Origin: Obelidium mucronatum
Lineage: Eukaryota; Chytridiomycota; Chytridiomycetes; Chytridiales; Chytriomycetaceae
Assembly: GCA_025765595.1 (NCBI GenBank)
Contig: JAIVFH010000028.1
Coordinates: 1 to 64,000 of the forward strand
Length of the DNA: 64,000 bases
Direction: 5' to 3'
This document shows positions 1 through 10,068 of this stretch, one piece after another. The stretch's first letter is position 1. The number at the start of each line of letters is the position of its first letter. Made by a program: the position numbers and the translations under genes. The notes below the pieces were generated by a model. That model did no database searches. It was not told where the DNA came from and worked only from the letters and a program-made list of their open reading frames with translations.

Positions 1-822
1 TCTTGAACGGTTCCACCAGATCCATCAATTTCTTGCATTTGAAGTCAATATACATGTTTTCATCTGCCTTCACGTGGATCGTGACTTGCTGTCCCAATTC
101 ACGCGTTTGGAACGGGAACAAGCCTCCAAGAAGATATTGCACCGACTCGATTGTGCGAATGTACCCCGTGGAGCGCACGTAGAGATTATGTGTAGTGAAG
201 TGCGGGGTGAGAATGGAGGGAAGGAAGTGGAGAGAGTCAGTGTATTTTTCACGGATAGAGTTGCCGAGAGTGAGGAGGGTTTGTTTTCCCTTGTCCGTGA
301 GTTGGCCAGGATGGCTAGTCAATGAAAAAAAGGAGGAGGAGGAGGGAGTTAGAAGCTCTTAAAGTTGCAGTTAATAATGATTATACACCATAAACTACAA
401 TCTTTGGTCTTTGTATCCAGTTGAAGTCTCGAAGATCTAGAAAACAGGTACGGTGGTAATTCATCCCGATCTCCTTGTAGGATCTTCAGTTCTCCAATGA
501 TGGGCGGGTAGTGTGGAGCATGGGCAAATCGAGACAGGAACCCAAACGCAGATTGAGGCAGAGCTGGTTCAAATGATTGGCGAAACTCATGAAGAGCGGT
601 AATGAATGGAGGTACAGAGCATTGGTTCCAGAGAAGATTGAAGGCGTGAGATCCGGGTTGGTGAATTCTTTCGACGTGGCGAACTGGAGGTTGACTCAGT
701 AAAACGGAAAAACGTTCAGTCATCTTTGCTTTTTTCAATGTACCAGGAACTCGCTCTCCGTGGCGATGGACAATGAGAAGTTGTTTTAGAGTCAGACTCG
801 GTGGGGTTGGTGGTTCCGTCAT
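1..822 (-). CDS. Histidine acid phosphatase (clade 2), 5' part
   Basis: Two exons are visible: 822-452 and 314-1, with a 137-bp GT-AG intron (451-315, phase 2); the gene runs off the left edge. Residues 20-26 read RHGERVP, the catalytic RHGxRxP motif of histidine acid phosphatases, whose first His is the phospho-acceptor. Exon 2 contains GQLTDKG, then LYVRSTGYIRTIESVQ and LLGGLFP, which match the conserved GQLT / RST..RT.ES / GL.P blocks of the lysophosphatidic-acid/acid phosphatase group. No signal peptide is evident before the catalytic motif, so a cytosolic or mitochondrial ACP6-like enzyme is more likely than a secreted phytase; this is inference. The C-terminal HD motif is outside the window. 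A MITE end lies only about 48 bp upstream of the start codon. Confidence 0.85.
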
Positions 823-869
823 TGCAAAAATTGCAGGAAAGAAATAATAGGGGATTTCAAAGTTCTTTT

Positions 870-1118
870 AGGCCCCGTTTGGCCACGAAAAATTTCCTTC
901 TTTTTCCACCAAAAAGAACCTATTTTTTCAAAAAGTGCATTCTGCAAAATGCAAAAAGCTCTTTTTGGCTTCGTAAATGCATTTTGATCCAGAAACGCAT
1001 TACGCAAAATGCGTTTTTTCCAAAAAAACTTCCGGAATGCATTTTAGGGCCAAAAAGAGGCCAAAAAGAGGTCAAAAACCAAAAATAGAAAATACCTGTT
1101 TTTCCTTTCCCACAAAAG
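870..1118. mobile_element. Harbinger-like MITE end and palindromic A/T-rich DNA
   Basis: Starts with GGCCCCGTTTGGCCAC at about 874, close to the terminus of the Harbinger at 32164 (GGCCCCGTTCAGCCCC). The rest is A-rich with several interrupted inverted repeats around the word AAAATGCATT. The opposite terminus was not found, so the element is probably truncated. Short open frames here have no coding signal. Confidence 0.4.
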
Positions 1119-1633
1119 GGGGTTTCAAAGTTGCGATTTTTCAACAAAAAAAATCGAAGTTTTGTTGGTAAGAAAACTCCGTTTTTTTGGAGAAATCGGT
1201 CAAAAAAAAACCGATTTCTCCACCGAGTTTTTTTTACCCAAACTACAAAATAGGAAGAGCTCCGCCTAATTCAGACGACACAGCCCTTTTCTTTATTTTC
1301 TTTGATATATACAGATCTACGACAACAATCCTGATGGTGTCGACTGTCTTTTAGGATACTAACCTTGATGTAGTTGAAGCTCTCTGAGCGGTACAGTATT
1401 CCGAAACAGCCAGGATATTGCAATCAGCTGCAATCAGTAGTGGCTACTGCCAAATTGTTGAGCTTGTCAGCAAAAAGTCCTCCTGTGGCCTGCCATTCAT
1501 TGCAATCTTGCCGACCAACACAAAGCCTTACTCTTCTGTAACTTTCTAATTTCAAAGTAGATGTGCACTAAATCGCTCTCGCAGGTGGCATGTGCTTGAG
1601 GGAAGGATATAGGGTCTTTAACTTTGAAACCCC
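1119..1633 (+). mobile_element. MITE copy a (GGGGTTTCAAAGTT termini)
   Basis: Bounded by the 14-bp inverted termini GGGGTTTCAAAGTT (1119) and AACTTTGAAACCCC (1620-1633). The interior from 1236 onward is a direct repeat of 1929-2345. No transposase is encoded. Superfamily unknown. Confidence 0.55.
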
Positions 1634-1903
1634 TCCCTGAAAAACATAAAAAAACTCAGTTTTTATTTTCGTTTTTTGAAGTTTTGTTGGCAAGATTTCG
1701 AACGAGAAATCGGAAAAAATCGGTCAACTTTGAAACCCCCTAATGCATTCGAAAACTGAAAAAAAAACGGAAAATCAAGAATTATTGATTAGGGGGTTTC
1801 AAAGTTGACCGATTTTTTCCGATTTCTCGTTCGAAATCTTGCCAACAAAACTTATAAAAACGAAAATAAAAACTGAGTTTTTTCATGTTTTTCAGGAGAG
1901 GTC
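1628..1903. repeat. Fold-back inverted repeat between the two MITE copies
   Basis: The arms 1628-1743 and 1790-1903 are near-perfect reverse complements of roughly 110 bp, separated by a loop of about 45 bp. A third copy of the terminal word AACTTTGAAACCCC (1726-1739) faces GGGGTTTCAAAGTT at 1793, so the structure looks like two MITE ends joined head to head. Confidence 0.6.
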
Positions 1904-2345
1904 AAAATAAACCGATTTCTTCTTTCTTACCCAAACTTCAAAATAGGAAGAGCTCAACCTAATTCAGATGACACAGCCCTTTTCTTTATTTTGTTTGATA
2001 TATACAGATCTACGACAACAATCCTGATGGTGTCGACTGTCTTTTGGGATACTAACCTTGATGCAGTTGAAGCAGCAAATCCCGTATGTTCTTTCTGAGT
2101 GGCACAGTATTCCAAAACAGCCAGGATATTGCAATCAGCTGCAATCAGTAGTGGCTACTGCCAAATTGTTAGAGCTTGTCAGCAAAAAGTCCTCCTGTTG
2201 CCTGCCATTCAATGCAATCTTGCCGACCAACACAAAGCCTTACTCTTCTGTAACTTTCTAATTTCGAAGTAGATGTGCACTAAATCGCTCTCGCAGGTGG
2301 CATGTGCTTGAGGGAAGGATATAGGGTCTTTAACTTTGAAACCCC
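1793..2345 (+). mobile_element. MITE copy b (GGGGTTTCAAAGTT termini)
   Basis: Second, directly oriented copy of the 1119-1633 element with the same 14-bp inverted termini. It retains about 30 bp around 2075-2105 that copy a lacks. Small open frames in it are not conserved between the copies, so it is taken as non-coding. Confidence 0.55.
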
Positions 2346-2599
2346 TCTCCTGAAAAACATAAAATAACTCAGTTTTTATTTTTTGAAGCTCCAATTTAAA
2401 AGAGCCTGTTGGTCCTTTCTTTCAACTTCACGGCACACTTCATCTTTCATTCTTTCATATGAAAGCACAATTGTCTCAACATGATTGAGTTTTTCCTTTA
2501 GATTGAACAATGAAAGGGAATGTCCTTTGGACAACATATGTGTGGGTTTTTAATTGGATAGAAATGGGAGGAACGAGAAAAAGAATCCATGTTGTGTTA

Positions 2600-2911
2600 A
2601 GGAATATGCCTCAATAAACTCACCCATGCCTTCAGCGTGTCCAAAGACCCAAACTCCATCGCAAAACTCTTTGGTGCTAAAGGAAGTCAAGTCAAGTTCT
2701 TCTTCAAGCAATTGACAAGACTCCAACTGCACCTAAACAGTTTTATGACTGTTGGGTCAAGCTCGTTGACGATTGGGTATTTGACAATCTCTCGTCAGCA
2801 CATGGCGACTTTTTGATTGTGGGTGGAAAAGAGGCGTTGGTCAATTGTTTAGCAAGAGAAAAGATTGGATTGAGTAAGTTGGCTGTCACGAATGGCGGTG
2901 TGGCTATTTAA
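2600..2911 (+). pseudogene. Unrecognised coding relic
   Basis: Two frames on the plus strand have protein-like composition. One, around 2632-2708, reads ...DPNSIAKLFGAKGSQVKFFF; it passes with one frame change into a stretch ending ...EKIGLSKLAVTNGGVAI and a TAA near 2911. There is no start codon and no complete frame. I do not recognise the family; it could be a fragment of a host or transposon gene left of the MULE. Confidence 0.3.
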
Positions 2912-2959
2912 AAACAGATGCTTTTGATTGGGACATTTGCTTTTTACTTAATAATATTA

Positions 2960-4885
2960 GGAAAAATCTATTTGACCCCCATCCCGGTCAGTCTTATTCG
3001 ACCCCCATCCCGGTCAAATAAGACCGACCCCCATCCTGGTCATTTAGCCCCAGTGCCTAATTGACCCCAAAATGAAACTGTCGACAACCACTCCCTTTGA
3101 CCTCTATTTCGTGTTGTGTAGCTGTCAAACAATGCAAAGGGGGCATTCGGAGTTTGAAATAAAATCCCATCTGGCCTCTCCTGTCATTTTGCTGCAGGAA
3201 ACAAACACTCAATGAATACTCGCCCTGTCACTTTAGCACGCAATCGCCAGCCGCTGTTAGTAAGACATCTACAGACCAATGATGACACCAGTAACAAGGA
3301 AGTTACGAATGAGGTGTACTCTGAATTGAGGAAATTGGCAGCTTCGAAAACCAAACTGTCAAACGCTAAAGTCAGGAACAAGAAGGAAAGGATGGACTAC
3401 TCACCTGCTGAAATGGCAATGAGAAAATGGACAGTAAATGATTTGTTGGAAGCAGCCGGAGACTTCATACCATCAACGGTTACTTTGCCAATATACCGAC
3501 CACAATATTATGGTTCTCTGGATGATGTACCAAACAAGGATGAAGTCCTTGTTAGTAAGAACTGCAGCTACAATGTCACATTTGACCTGGACGGAAGTCG
3601 CAACAATTTGCGGCGACTGTTACCTGAATCAATAATACAAGCTGAAAATCTTGACTCCCAAACAAAGAATCGCAAGTCATGTTGCGTACATTCAAGCCTG
3701 TGTTGGCACTTGTTGAAAAGTATTGCAGTGTTTGGTACAAGTCTGTGATGCAAGAGAAAATTGTTCTCTCGTTCACCTTGGAAGCCACCCCAATCTCCGA
3801 AGATGAAATTAATCAACAAATGGAAGAGTTCGAAGAAGACAACGACCACGAAGTTTTGATTCCTGGTGACAAACCTCCTTCAGACATTCAAAGTACTCAC
3901 TTGAAGCTTATATCGCTGAAGGATCTGCTTGCAAACCTTCCCATTGGTGTTCAGAGTGTTTTCGAAGTCACCTCCCGCATTGGTTTCTCAAGTCACAAGC
4001 AATATGTTGCTTTGCTTGTCGATGGATCTCATTTATGTACTGACTTGCTCCACTGCCGTTCCGGTGTCATCTGTGAGCATTTTTGGGCAGTGCAGCTCAA
4101 GGTACAGGAAAGCAGTCCCTTGTTTCATCTTGATTTGATTCCTAGACGGTTTTGGAAAGAGCAGCATTAATCTGCAACACTGGATTCAGTGTGGGTTGGG
4201 GTTGCTCGTCAGACCTCTTTTGCTTGGATTCCGCCATCTCCTGGTTTTCAAGGCCTTTTCACTGCTGTGCAAGCCAGCCTAGCTGCAAGTACGTTGGCTC
4301 CCCCTCCTGCTACAACCAAGGAAAGAGATTTGAAGAGGCATCATGCAAACTGGATGGCAGATTCTCAAAAGGGATTTGATATGATGTATCGAAACAATCC
4401 AGATCCTCAAGCCATTGGTGATAAGAGAGTTAAGCTGTGGAACTCATTTTTTGAAAATGAGATGCGATCCGAAGATATCAGAGAGCCGCCAGCAGTTCGA
4501 GGGAAGGGACGCCCACGAAAGAGGCGTATTCTGAATGCCTGTGAGTCAAAAAAGGGAAAGAAGCCGCGTTCTGAAAATTCTTTACTCTCTTCCCCGGTTC
4601 CTCCAAAACGTGATAGAAAGGGTGACGATTGAGTTAAGTGCAGTCAAGTTGAATAAATTACCATAAACAAGTGCAAACGATTTTTCTCAGTGTTTTCCAT
4701 AAGCAGACAGGTTTTCTATTGTTATAACAAGTACAGAAATGTCACTAAAAGTGCAGTTGTCCACAGTTTTTATTTTGGGGTCAATTAGGCACTGGGGCTA
4801 AATGACCAGGATGGGGGTCGGTCTTATTTGACCGGGATGGGGGTCGAATAAGACTGACCGGGATGGGGGTCAAATAGATTTTTCC
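2960..4885 (+). mobile_element. Mutator-like element (MULE), internally deleted
   Basis: Flanked by a perfect 9-bp target-site duplication ATAATATTA (2951-2959 and 4886-4894), the Mutator signature. The termini are near-identical inverted repeats of about 120 bp beginning GGAAAAATCTATTTGACCCC; each contains three variants of a GACCCCCATCC motif, possible transposase-binding sites. The interior encodes the C-terminal part of a MULE-type transposase without a recognisable DDE core. The element ends 20 bp upstream of the tRNA-Cys gene. The well-kept terminal repeats and perfect duplication suggest a fairly recent insertion. Confidence 0.85.
3212..4632 (+). pseudogene. MULE transposase remnant with SWIM-type zinc finger
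   Basis: Three overlapping open stretches (3212-3748, 3679-4170, 4189-4632) in successive frames. The middle one carries LCTDLLHCRSGVICEHFWAV, which fits a SWIM finger (C-x-C...C-x-H) as found after the DDE core of MULE transposases, followed by FHLDLIPRRFW, a common MULE post-SWIM motif. The last stretch has an AT-hook-like GKGRPRKRR and a basic tail. The N-terminal DDE domain is absent and the frame changes twice, so either introns or frameshifts intervene; with the missing core I call it a pseudogene. It would need a transposase supplied in trans. Confidence 0.7.
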
Positions 4886-4914
4886 ATAATATTATAATGA
4901 CATTACTGAATTAA

Positions 4915-4986
4915 GCACTGGTAGCTCAGTGGTAGAGCGTAGGACTGCAAATCCCGAGGTCATGGGATCAACCCCCATCTGGTGCT
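4915..4986 (+). tRNA. tRNA-Cys (GCA)
   Basis: 72-nt cloverleaf: acceptor GCACTGG pairs with CTGGTGC using two G-U pairs, the D arm is GCTC..GAGC, the anticodon loop is CTGCAAA (anticodon GCA), and the T arm is ATGGG/CCCAT with loop ATCAACC. The anticodon stem has one A-C mismatch and the T loop is atypical, so slight decay is possible. No intron. It lies 20 bp after the MULE target duplication. Confidence 0.8.
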
Positions 4987-5257
4987 CATTTGCATTTTCT
5001 TGTGGCAATGATGTAGTCGTGGATGTACCGTTTTTCCTTGGGACTTGATTGATTTGATTGACTGAACATCTTAATCAACAACATATGGCTTTACATTCGG
5101 AACTAAACGGCTGGACACAGGTTGTGGAGGATTTCCGAGTCGAGACAATAACTTGACATCTTTGCCTGGTCATTTAAACGGTATCATTGGTTTGAAATTA
5201 CATTCTGCATAAGATTAAGTAAAAACCAAGTGCAAATTGGTTCAAAGAACGACAAAA

Positions 5258-5331
5258 TGCTCCATACAGGGATCGAACCTGTGACCTTGGCGTTATTAGC
5301 ACCACGCTCTAACCAACTGAGCTAATGGAGG
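5258..5331 (-). tRNA. tRNA-Ile (AAT)
   Basis: 74-nt cloverleaf on the minus strand: anticodon loop CTAATAA gives AAT, the stem TGGTG/CGCCA has one G-U pair, the T arm is ACAGG TTCGATC CCTGT, and the D arm is GCTC..GAGC. The acceptor is CCTCCAT/ATGGAGC with the first pair mismatched (C-C). Intronless. It faces the tRNA-Cys gene 271 bp away; nothing else was recognised between them. Confidence 0.85.
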
Positions 5332-5499
5332 CTGTGGCTAGCCTCTAGAGTTGTGTTATCTTAACTAATAACAGAAAAAAAATTTTTTTTTCCGGACGAC
5401 GAAAAAATAGTGAAAAATAAATGAAAAAACCACCAAACTGAGCCAAACTGCTGTCTGAAACCATGTAAGTGGCGAAAGTTCCACTAAATTGCCAGCTAA

Positions 5500-5641
5500 A
5501 TTGGCTTTTAATAGATGTTTTCTCTTCCCGTGGGGGTGTGCGGGGTTTGCGGGGTGGGGTTTGAGCTGACCCCTGCCTCAAACCCCGGCACATCGGGGCA
5601 GGGGTGCCCCGCGGGGGATGACCCCCGCCCCGTTCTCACCT
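5500..5641. mobile_element. GC-rich hAT-like element end
   Basis: A G/C-rich block ending CCCGTTCTCACCTTAA. The block at about 49085-49225 has the same layout and ends CCCGCTCTCACCTTAA next to a hAT transposase relic, which suggests both are ends of related hAT elements (terminus read as TTAAGGTGAGA). The partner end was not found here. Confidence 0.4.
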
Positions 5642-5679
5642 TAAACTTAGATGATTAGTTGCAGCAATGGTGGCTCTGT

Positions 5680-6735
5680 TTGTCTGCAAACTCTGGATTC
5701 CCCGTCCAAACAAGATCTTGCATTTGCCACTAAGCTTGGGACTGAAACAAACTTCTGACTCTTTGCTTGTCATCACTTATCAGTATTTGAGTTAACACAC
5801 GTACTGGCTGCCTGCTCTTGCCACCAGTTTTGCGTTTGCATTCCCCCTCACTGTTCAGTCAGATTTTCTTTGTGACACTTTCATCTATGTAGGTAAGAAT
5901 TAGTTTTGATTTTAGAAAAGGTGTGAGTGCCCCTACCAGCTGTGCTGGTCTTTATTCTTAAAGCGTTATCAGCACCAACAAACAACACAATGCTTGCCAA
6001 GTACAGCCAACCAAAGGAGTCTAACAAACTCAACAAGTCAAACTACATCACGTATTTCCTTAAGTAGTACCAAGAAATTTAAAAGGTCTTAGGCAATATT
6101 GGCCTTCCTCCTGGCTCTGCGCTCTCCCAACTCACTCCAAACAACGCTGACTCCTTAACTGTCAACAAATTCATGAGCGTGCATGTCACTCATGTTTCTC
6201 AGGCAAAAATTTACGGTCTCAATGATTTATTTGAAGGCTCTATTGCTCAAAGATTCAACGGTAACCCTAAACTGCTAAAAGTGGCGTAATCCAGGACTAC
6301 ACAGACAAACCTTCATGTACGGTCTTTAAGTCATCGGCGGGAATTGAAGCAGACATTGTTTCTGGTTACAACGCCACTGCCAAGTCTCCCATCAATCAAA
6401 TATTGCCAAGAATATTCTTCAGTCATTATGTCTTGCTCCAAACAAAAACCCCCTTTCCTCCAAGATATCTCTCATTCTCCCGGACCTCAACTATTCCGCA
6501 CTGAATTTCATGCCAATAACATTGAAACCTTCTTCACTGGACTCACTTGCCAGATCCATGAAAGCTTTGATTTTCTCAAAAGTAAAAGACCCTCTGGACT
6601 TTATGGAAGTCTTGGCAATTGTCTCGGAAGATGAAATTGGTTTGCGTGGCCGCACTGCACACAACAAATTATTTGAAAGTGGTGTAAGTAAATCATTGTC
6701 ACCAGTATACATTGGAAGGCCAAGCAACCAAAATT
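5680..6735 (+). mobile_element. Ty1/Copia relic: LTR edge and gag N-terminus
   Basis: The sequence GTTATCAGCACC near 5970 resembles a Copia primer-binding region. It is followed by an ATG (about 5991) encoding LAKYSQPKESNKLNKSNYI..., a Copia-type gag start with the LNKSNY block, then PGSALSQLTPNN and KFMSVHVTHVSQAKIYGL. Stops and frame changes interrupt it after about 20 residues. Further gag-like pieces run to about 6690 (SKVKDPLDFMEVLAIVSEDE). Helentron 1 begins at 6739. No protease, integrase or RT remains in this stretch. Confidence 0.55.
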
Positions 6736-7319
6736 ATACTAGAGACATACGCTCAGTCACTTTGCTTCTTCGCAGTGCAGGTTGCAGCCCAATAGAACCT
6801 TGTTTAGGCCAAACAAAGTGAAACCAACTTACTGCCCAGCCTCAACTATTAAAACTAAAGTTATCATCAAAAAGCAAAGAAATAAAATACAAGTTACTAA
6901 ATAAAACAAATTAAACAGTTAATAAATAAATAAATAAATAATAAACATTTCAAAAAATTTAAAAAAAATAAAAATAAAAATAAAATAAAAATAAAATAAA
7001 ATAAAAATAAAAATAAGATAAAATAAAATAAAAAAATAAAAATAAAATAAATATAAAAATAAAATAAATATAAAAATAAAATAAATATAAAATAAAAAAA
7101 AAATAAAAAAAAATAACAATAAAAATAAAAATAAAATAAAAATAAAATAAAAATAAAATAAAAATAAATTAAAAATAAATTAAAATATATTATTAAAACT
7201 AAAAATAAAAATAAATTAAAAATTTAAAAAAAATAACAAAATAGTAAGAAAAAAAGTAGTAGTGAATTCCATTTGATTTGTATTGCAATAACTTTTTGTC
7301 AGTTTGTTTTATATTTTTT

Positions 7320-7435
7320 TTCTTGTTATTAACTTGTAATGACTTTTTTCTTGTAATGAGCTTGTAATGACTATTTGTTTTAGTAAGGCACTTGTAATGA
7401 ATATTTTGTCTTGTAATGACCTTGTAATGAAAGTT
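7320..7435 (-). repeat. CTTGTAATGA tandem-like repeats
   Basis: About seven imperfect copies of CTTGTAATGA, spaced 10-25 bp, inside Helentron 1. The same array in Helentron 3 (17150-17210 and 26906-26975, inverted) was split by the LINE insertion. Confidence 0.7.
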
Positions 7436-7984
7436 GTTTGAAAATGAAAAAGGCATGCACCCTTCCAAAAAAAAGTATAAAAGAAGGAACTTTGCACTTC
7501 AAAAAAAAGCATTCTACTGGTTGATGTCTTCTTTGGCTCAGATGCCAAACCCAGGTTTTACTTTAATTAAATTAAATCTATTACTAAACCAAAATACTTC
7601 CAGTTGAATCCACTTGAATACTAGCTGGCAAAAAGGGTGCACACTTTTTGCTTGCATTATCACTATACATTATCACTATGCATTATACACTATATATTAT
7701 ACTCTATTTCCTATACACTACACACTTCACATTATACACAATACAACATACTTACTATTTTTTATACAATACAATGCAGTGCACTGGCTGGTGGAAAGGG
7801 TGCACACTTTCTACATGCCATGCATCACTTCATACAATACCCACAATACCATGCAATAACAACTCATCTCATACATTCTTGTAGAAAGGGTGCAGAAAGG
7901 GTGCACACTTTCTACCTGCTATGTACTAATAAATACAATACAATATAATACTTTTTTTTTTTTTTTTTTTTTTTTTAACAATAC

Positions 7985-8185
7985 AAAACAATACAATACA
8001 ATACAATACAATACAATACAATACAATACAATACGATACGATACTATACTATACCATAGCTGGTTGGGAGACTGTAGCTGATATACGAATACCATACATA
8101 CAATACAATACAATACAATAGAATACAATACAAATACAATACAATACAATACAATACAAATACAATACAATAGAATACAATACAA
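7985..8185. repeat. AATAC pentanucleotide microsatellites inside a stem
   Basis: Two AATAC arrays separated by a unique piece. They are bracketed by GGGAGACTGTAGCT (about 8066) and its reverse complement AGCTACAGTCTCCC (about 8193), so the region can fold into a long stem. The mirrored version is at 16420-16610. Confidence 0.7.
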
Positions 8186-9010
8186 ATTAATAAAGCTACA
8201 GTCTCCCACTGGCCCCCCCCCCCCCCCTCCCTGCCTAAAAATTCTCTCTTGATTGCTTATGTTATCAACAGAAAGTTTTTAGATTTCCCCTTCCTTTCTT
8301 CTTCTTTGCTCTCTAAAGCTTCATTGCCATTCTTATATTTTTCCATATTTATTTTTATAATAAAAGTATGTACTACTAATTCCTCTTGGTTTTTAATTTG
8401 TTGTGGCCCCTGAATTGCATCCAACTTATTTTCTAACACACCCCCCAGCTTAAGTTCCTTTTATTATTCCTCTTAATATGTAAGTGGGTTCAGTTTGACC
8501 TGTCATGTTACCAGATGGTCATGGGGCTGGGTTAGAGGTGAAGCAAACTTAACCTAGCCATTATTAACATGTATTACCTAAGTCAATATCCTCTCAAGTC
8601 TAGGGCTGTTAGCAAGAAAAATAGAACACATACAGAAAAATTTCTGCAAAGTGTTTTTTTGGCATGTTTGTATGGGTAACCCTGGCATGTTAGTATGCCA
8701 AATCTGATCAGGTTTTGGGTGGCCAGCATCAGGATTAGGCCATTTTTTTCTTCCTTGACTTGTGTTTTGTTTGTTGCAGTAGCCAGGCACCCTAGTTTGA
8801 AAAAGTACCCAAAGAACACCCCCCTTTCAATCCTTTCAGCTTTGATCATTCTCCAGACTTTGTTTGTTTTCATGTTTGTTTTCATAAAGTTGGGAATCCC
8901 CATTGGTTGTAACTTCAAATTTTCCATTTTCTAAAAATAGAACTACAAGGAATTGCCTTCCAACCCCCTCAAACTCCCCCTTAACATGACAGGTTGACAA
9001 GCAACCTGCA

Positions 9011-9374
9011 ATCAAAAGCTCTTGCTGCCTTGAGTACTAGTGGAGTAACTGGAACCGCTATTGATCATAGACCAAATGACAAAGGATTCATTCAAGCTAA
9101 ACCCATAAGGTACCACTCCAGAGACGCTTTAAAATCACTTCCATGGGTCCAAGCGGCAAAAAGCGCGCGTGGAAAGCCAATTGCTGATTTTGGACAAACA
9201 AAATTAATCACTCACGTTTCGAATCGTGAGTCTCTACAATGTTTATTCTGAGGAGGCCACATGTCCTCGAAATCTGATTGGCTCCCACCCTCAACGCAAT
9301 TTGATTGGCTCCCAACATGATGTGTCATCTCCAACCCCAACTCCTCTTTGAAACTTCTTTACACATATTTACAC
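9011..9374. other. Unrecognised DNA between Helentron 1 and a KDZ end
   Basis: An open frame starting about 8994 continues to 9251 and contains GTAIDHRPNDKGFIQAKPIR; it has no ATG at a sensible place and no family I recognise. At 9271-9320 the phrase GATTGGCTCCCA occurs twice (inverted CCAAT-box-like), a possible promoter remnant. Confidence 0.25.
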
Positions 9375-9410
9375 TGAATCGCGCGTGCCGCTCGGACCCC
9401 GGGCTGGAAA
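9375..9410 (-). mobile_element. Solo KDZ element end
   Basis: GAATCGCGCGTGCCGCTCGG followed by ACCCC matches the reverse complement of the left end of the KDZ element at about 38266-38300, including the outer tip GCTGGA. No transposase lies beside it, so this is an orphan end. Confidence 0.5.
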
Positions 9411-10068
9411 ATAGCTACCTTACCATTACCTGTCCCAATGCCAGGCTTGTCAAGTCATGCTCTTCTTCCCGTCGGCATACAACACTTAATCTAACTCCTG
9501 CCTCGTCAAGCTATATTAAAGCTCCTGTCACCGTCCGCCCGTTGCCCACTCAGTTTGATGAATTTCAGCGGCACAGCGGTGGGGATCTGTTGCGGCAGAG
9601 CAGGACTCTTTAAGTTGTTCTTGTGTGTATTCCTGTTCGACGTAGCGCTGCAGTCTGCGAAGGCCAAGAAGATTGCAGTCATGCAAAGCGTATCCGCCAC
9701 TCATAGCATGGAATATAAACCAAATGTCTCGGTAAATCACTTGGCTTGAGACTCAAGGCCTTCACTGGAGAGCAGATGGCGGAACCTGGCCATTTCACCT
9801 CAATGGTCAACGACAGCAAAAACAACGACAAAAACACGCAATGTTCGCCAGGCTGCCGGTCCAGTCCTGTGCTAGATCCAGTCAGAAGCACTCTACAACG
9901 GTCTACAGCAGTGGAAGTTTACACCAGCAACCAACTCACGGCCTTGATAATCGCTCAGATTCCATTGATTCCGAAATCCTGAAGGCACAGGAAGCGCGTC
10001 GCCTTGCCTGGTAGGACAGACACAATCGCAATGCAATGTTGTAGCGGAAGTATATCGCAGGGGTGTCG
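9411..10068. other. No confident gene; weak coding-like relics
   Basis: Short frames such as 9746-9982 (plus) show mixed composition but no family signature, start context or splice pattern. Homology to the KDZ element begins near 10069. Confidence 0.2.

Larger units (their letters stand above)
6739..9010 (-). mobile_element. Helentron/Helitron2-like element 1 (non-autonomous, 2.27 kb)
   Basis: On the minus strand it begins TGCAGGTTGC (9010) and ends CTCTAG (6739). The subterminal word GCAACCTGCA is the inverted copy of the 5' tip and sits about 37 bp inside the 3' end, next to a small hairpin (CACTGC..GCAAAGTG): the asymmetric terminal inverted repeats described for Helitron2/Helentrons. 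The insertion lies between T and T. The interior is non-coding: an A/T simple-sequence block (6900-7230), seven or so CTTGTAATGA repeats (7320-7435), three hairpins around GGGTGCACACTTT (7636, 7797, 7890), AATAC microsatellites, a T run and a C run. No Rep or helicase. Confidence 0.75.

Noticed and set aside
5345..5593. 82-residue open frame on the minus strand
   Set aside because: Formed by the GC-rich element end and A runs; no coding signal.
6919..7119. Phe/Ile/Tyr-rich open frame
   Set aside because: Pure A/T simple sequence; the mirrored copy at 27000-27340 behaves the same.
7320..7435. Possible CRISPR-like array of CTTGTAATGA units
   Set aside because: Ten-bp units with irregular short spacing in eukaryotic transposon DNA; no CRISPR architecture.
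7614..8209. Several open frames of Tyr/His/Thr or Ile/Val/Tyr composition
   Set aside because: They are translations of AATAC microsatellites and hairpins inside a non-coding Helentron.
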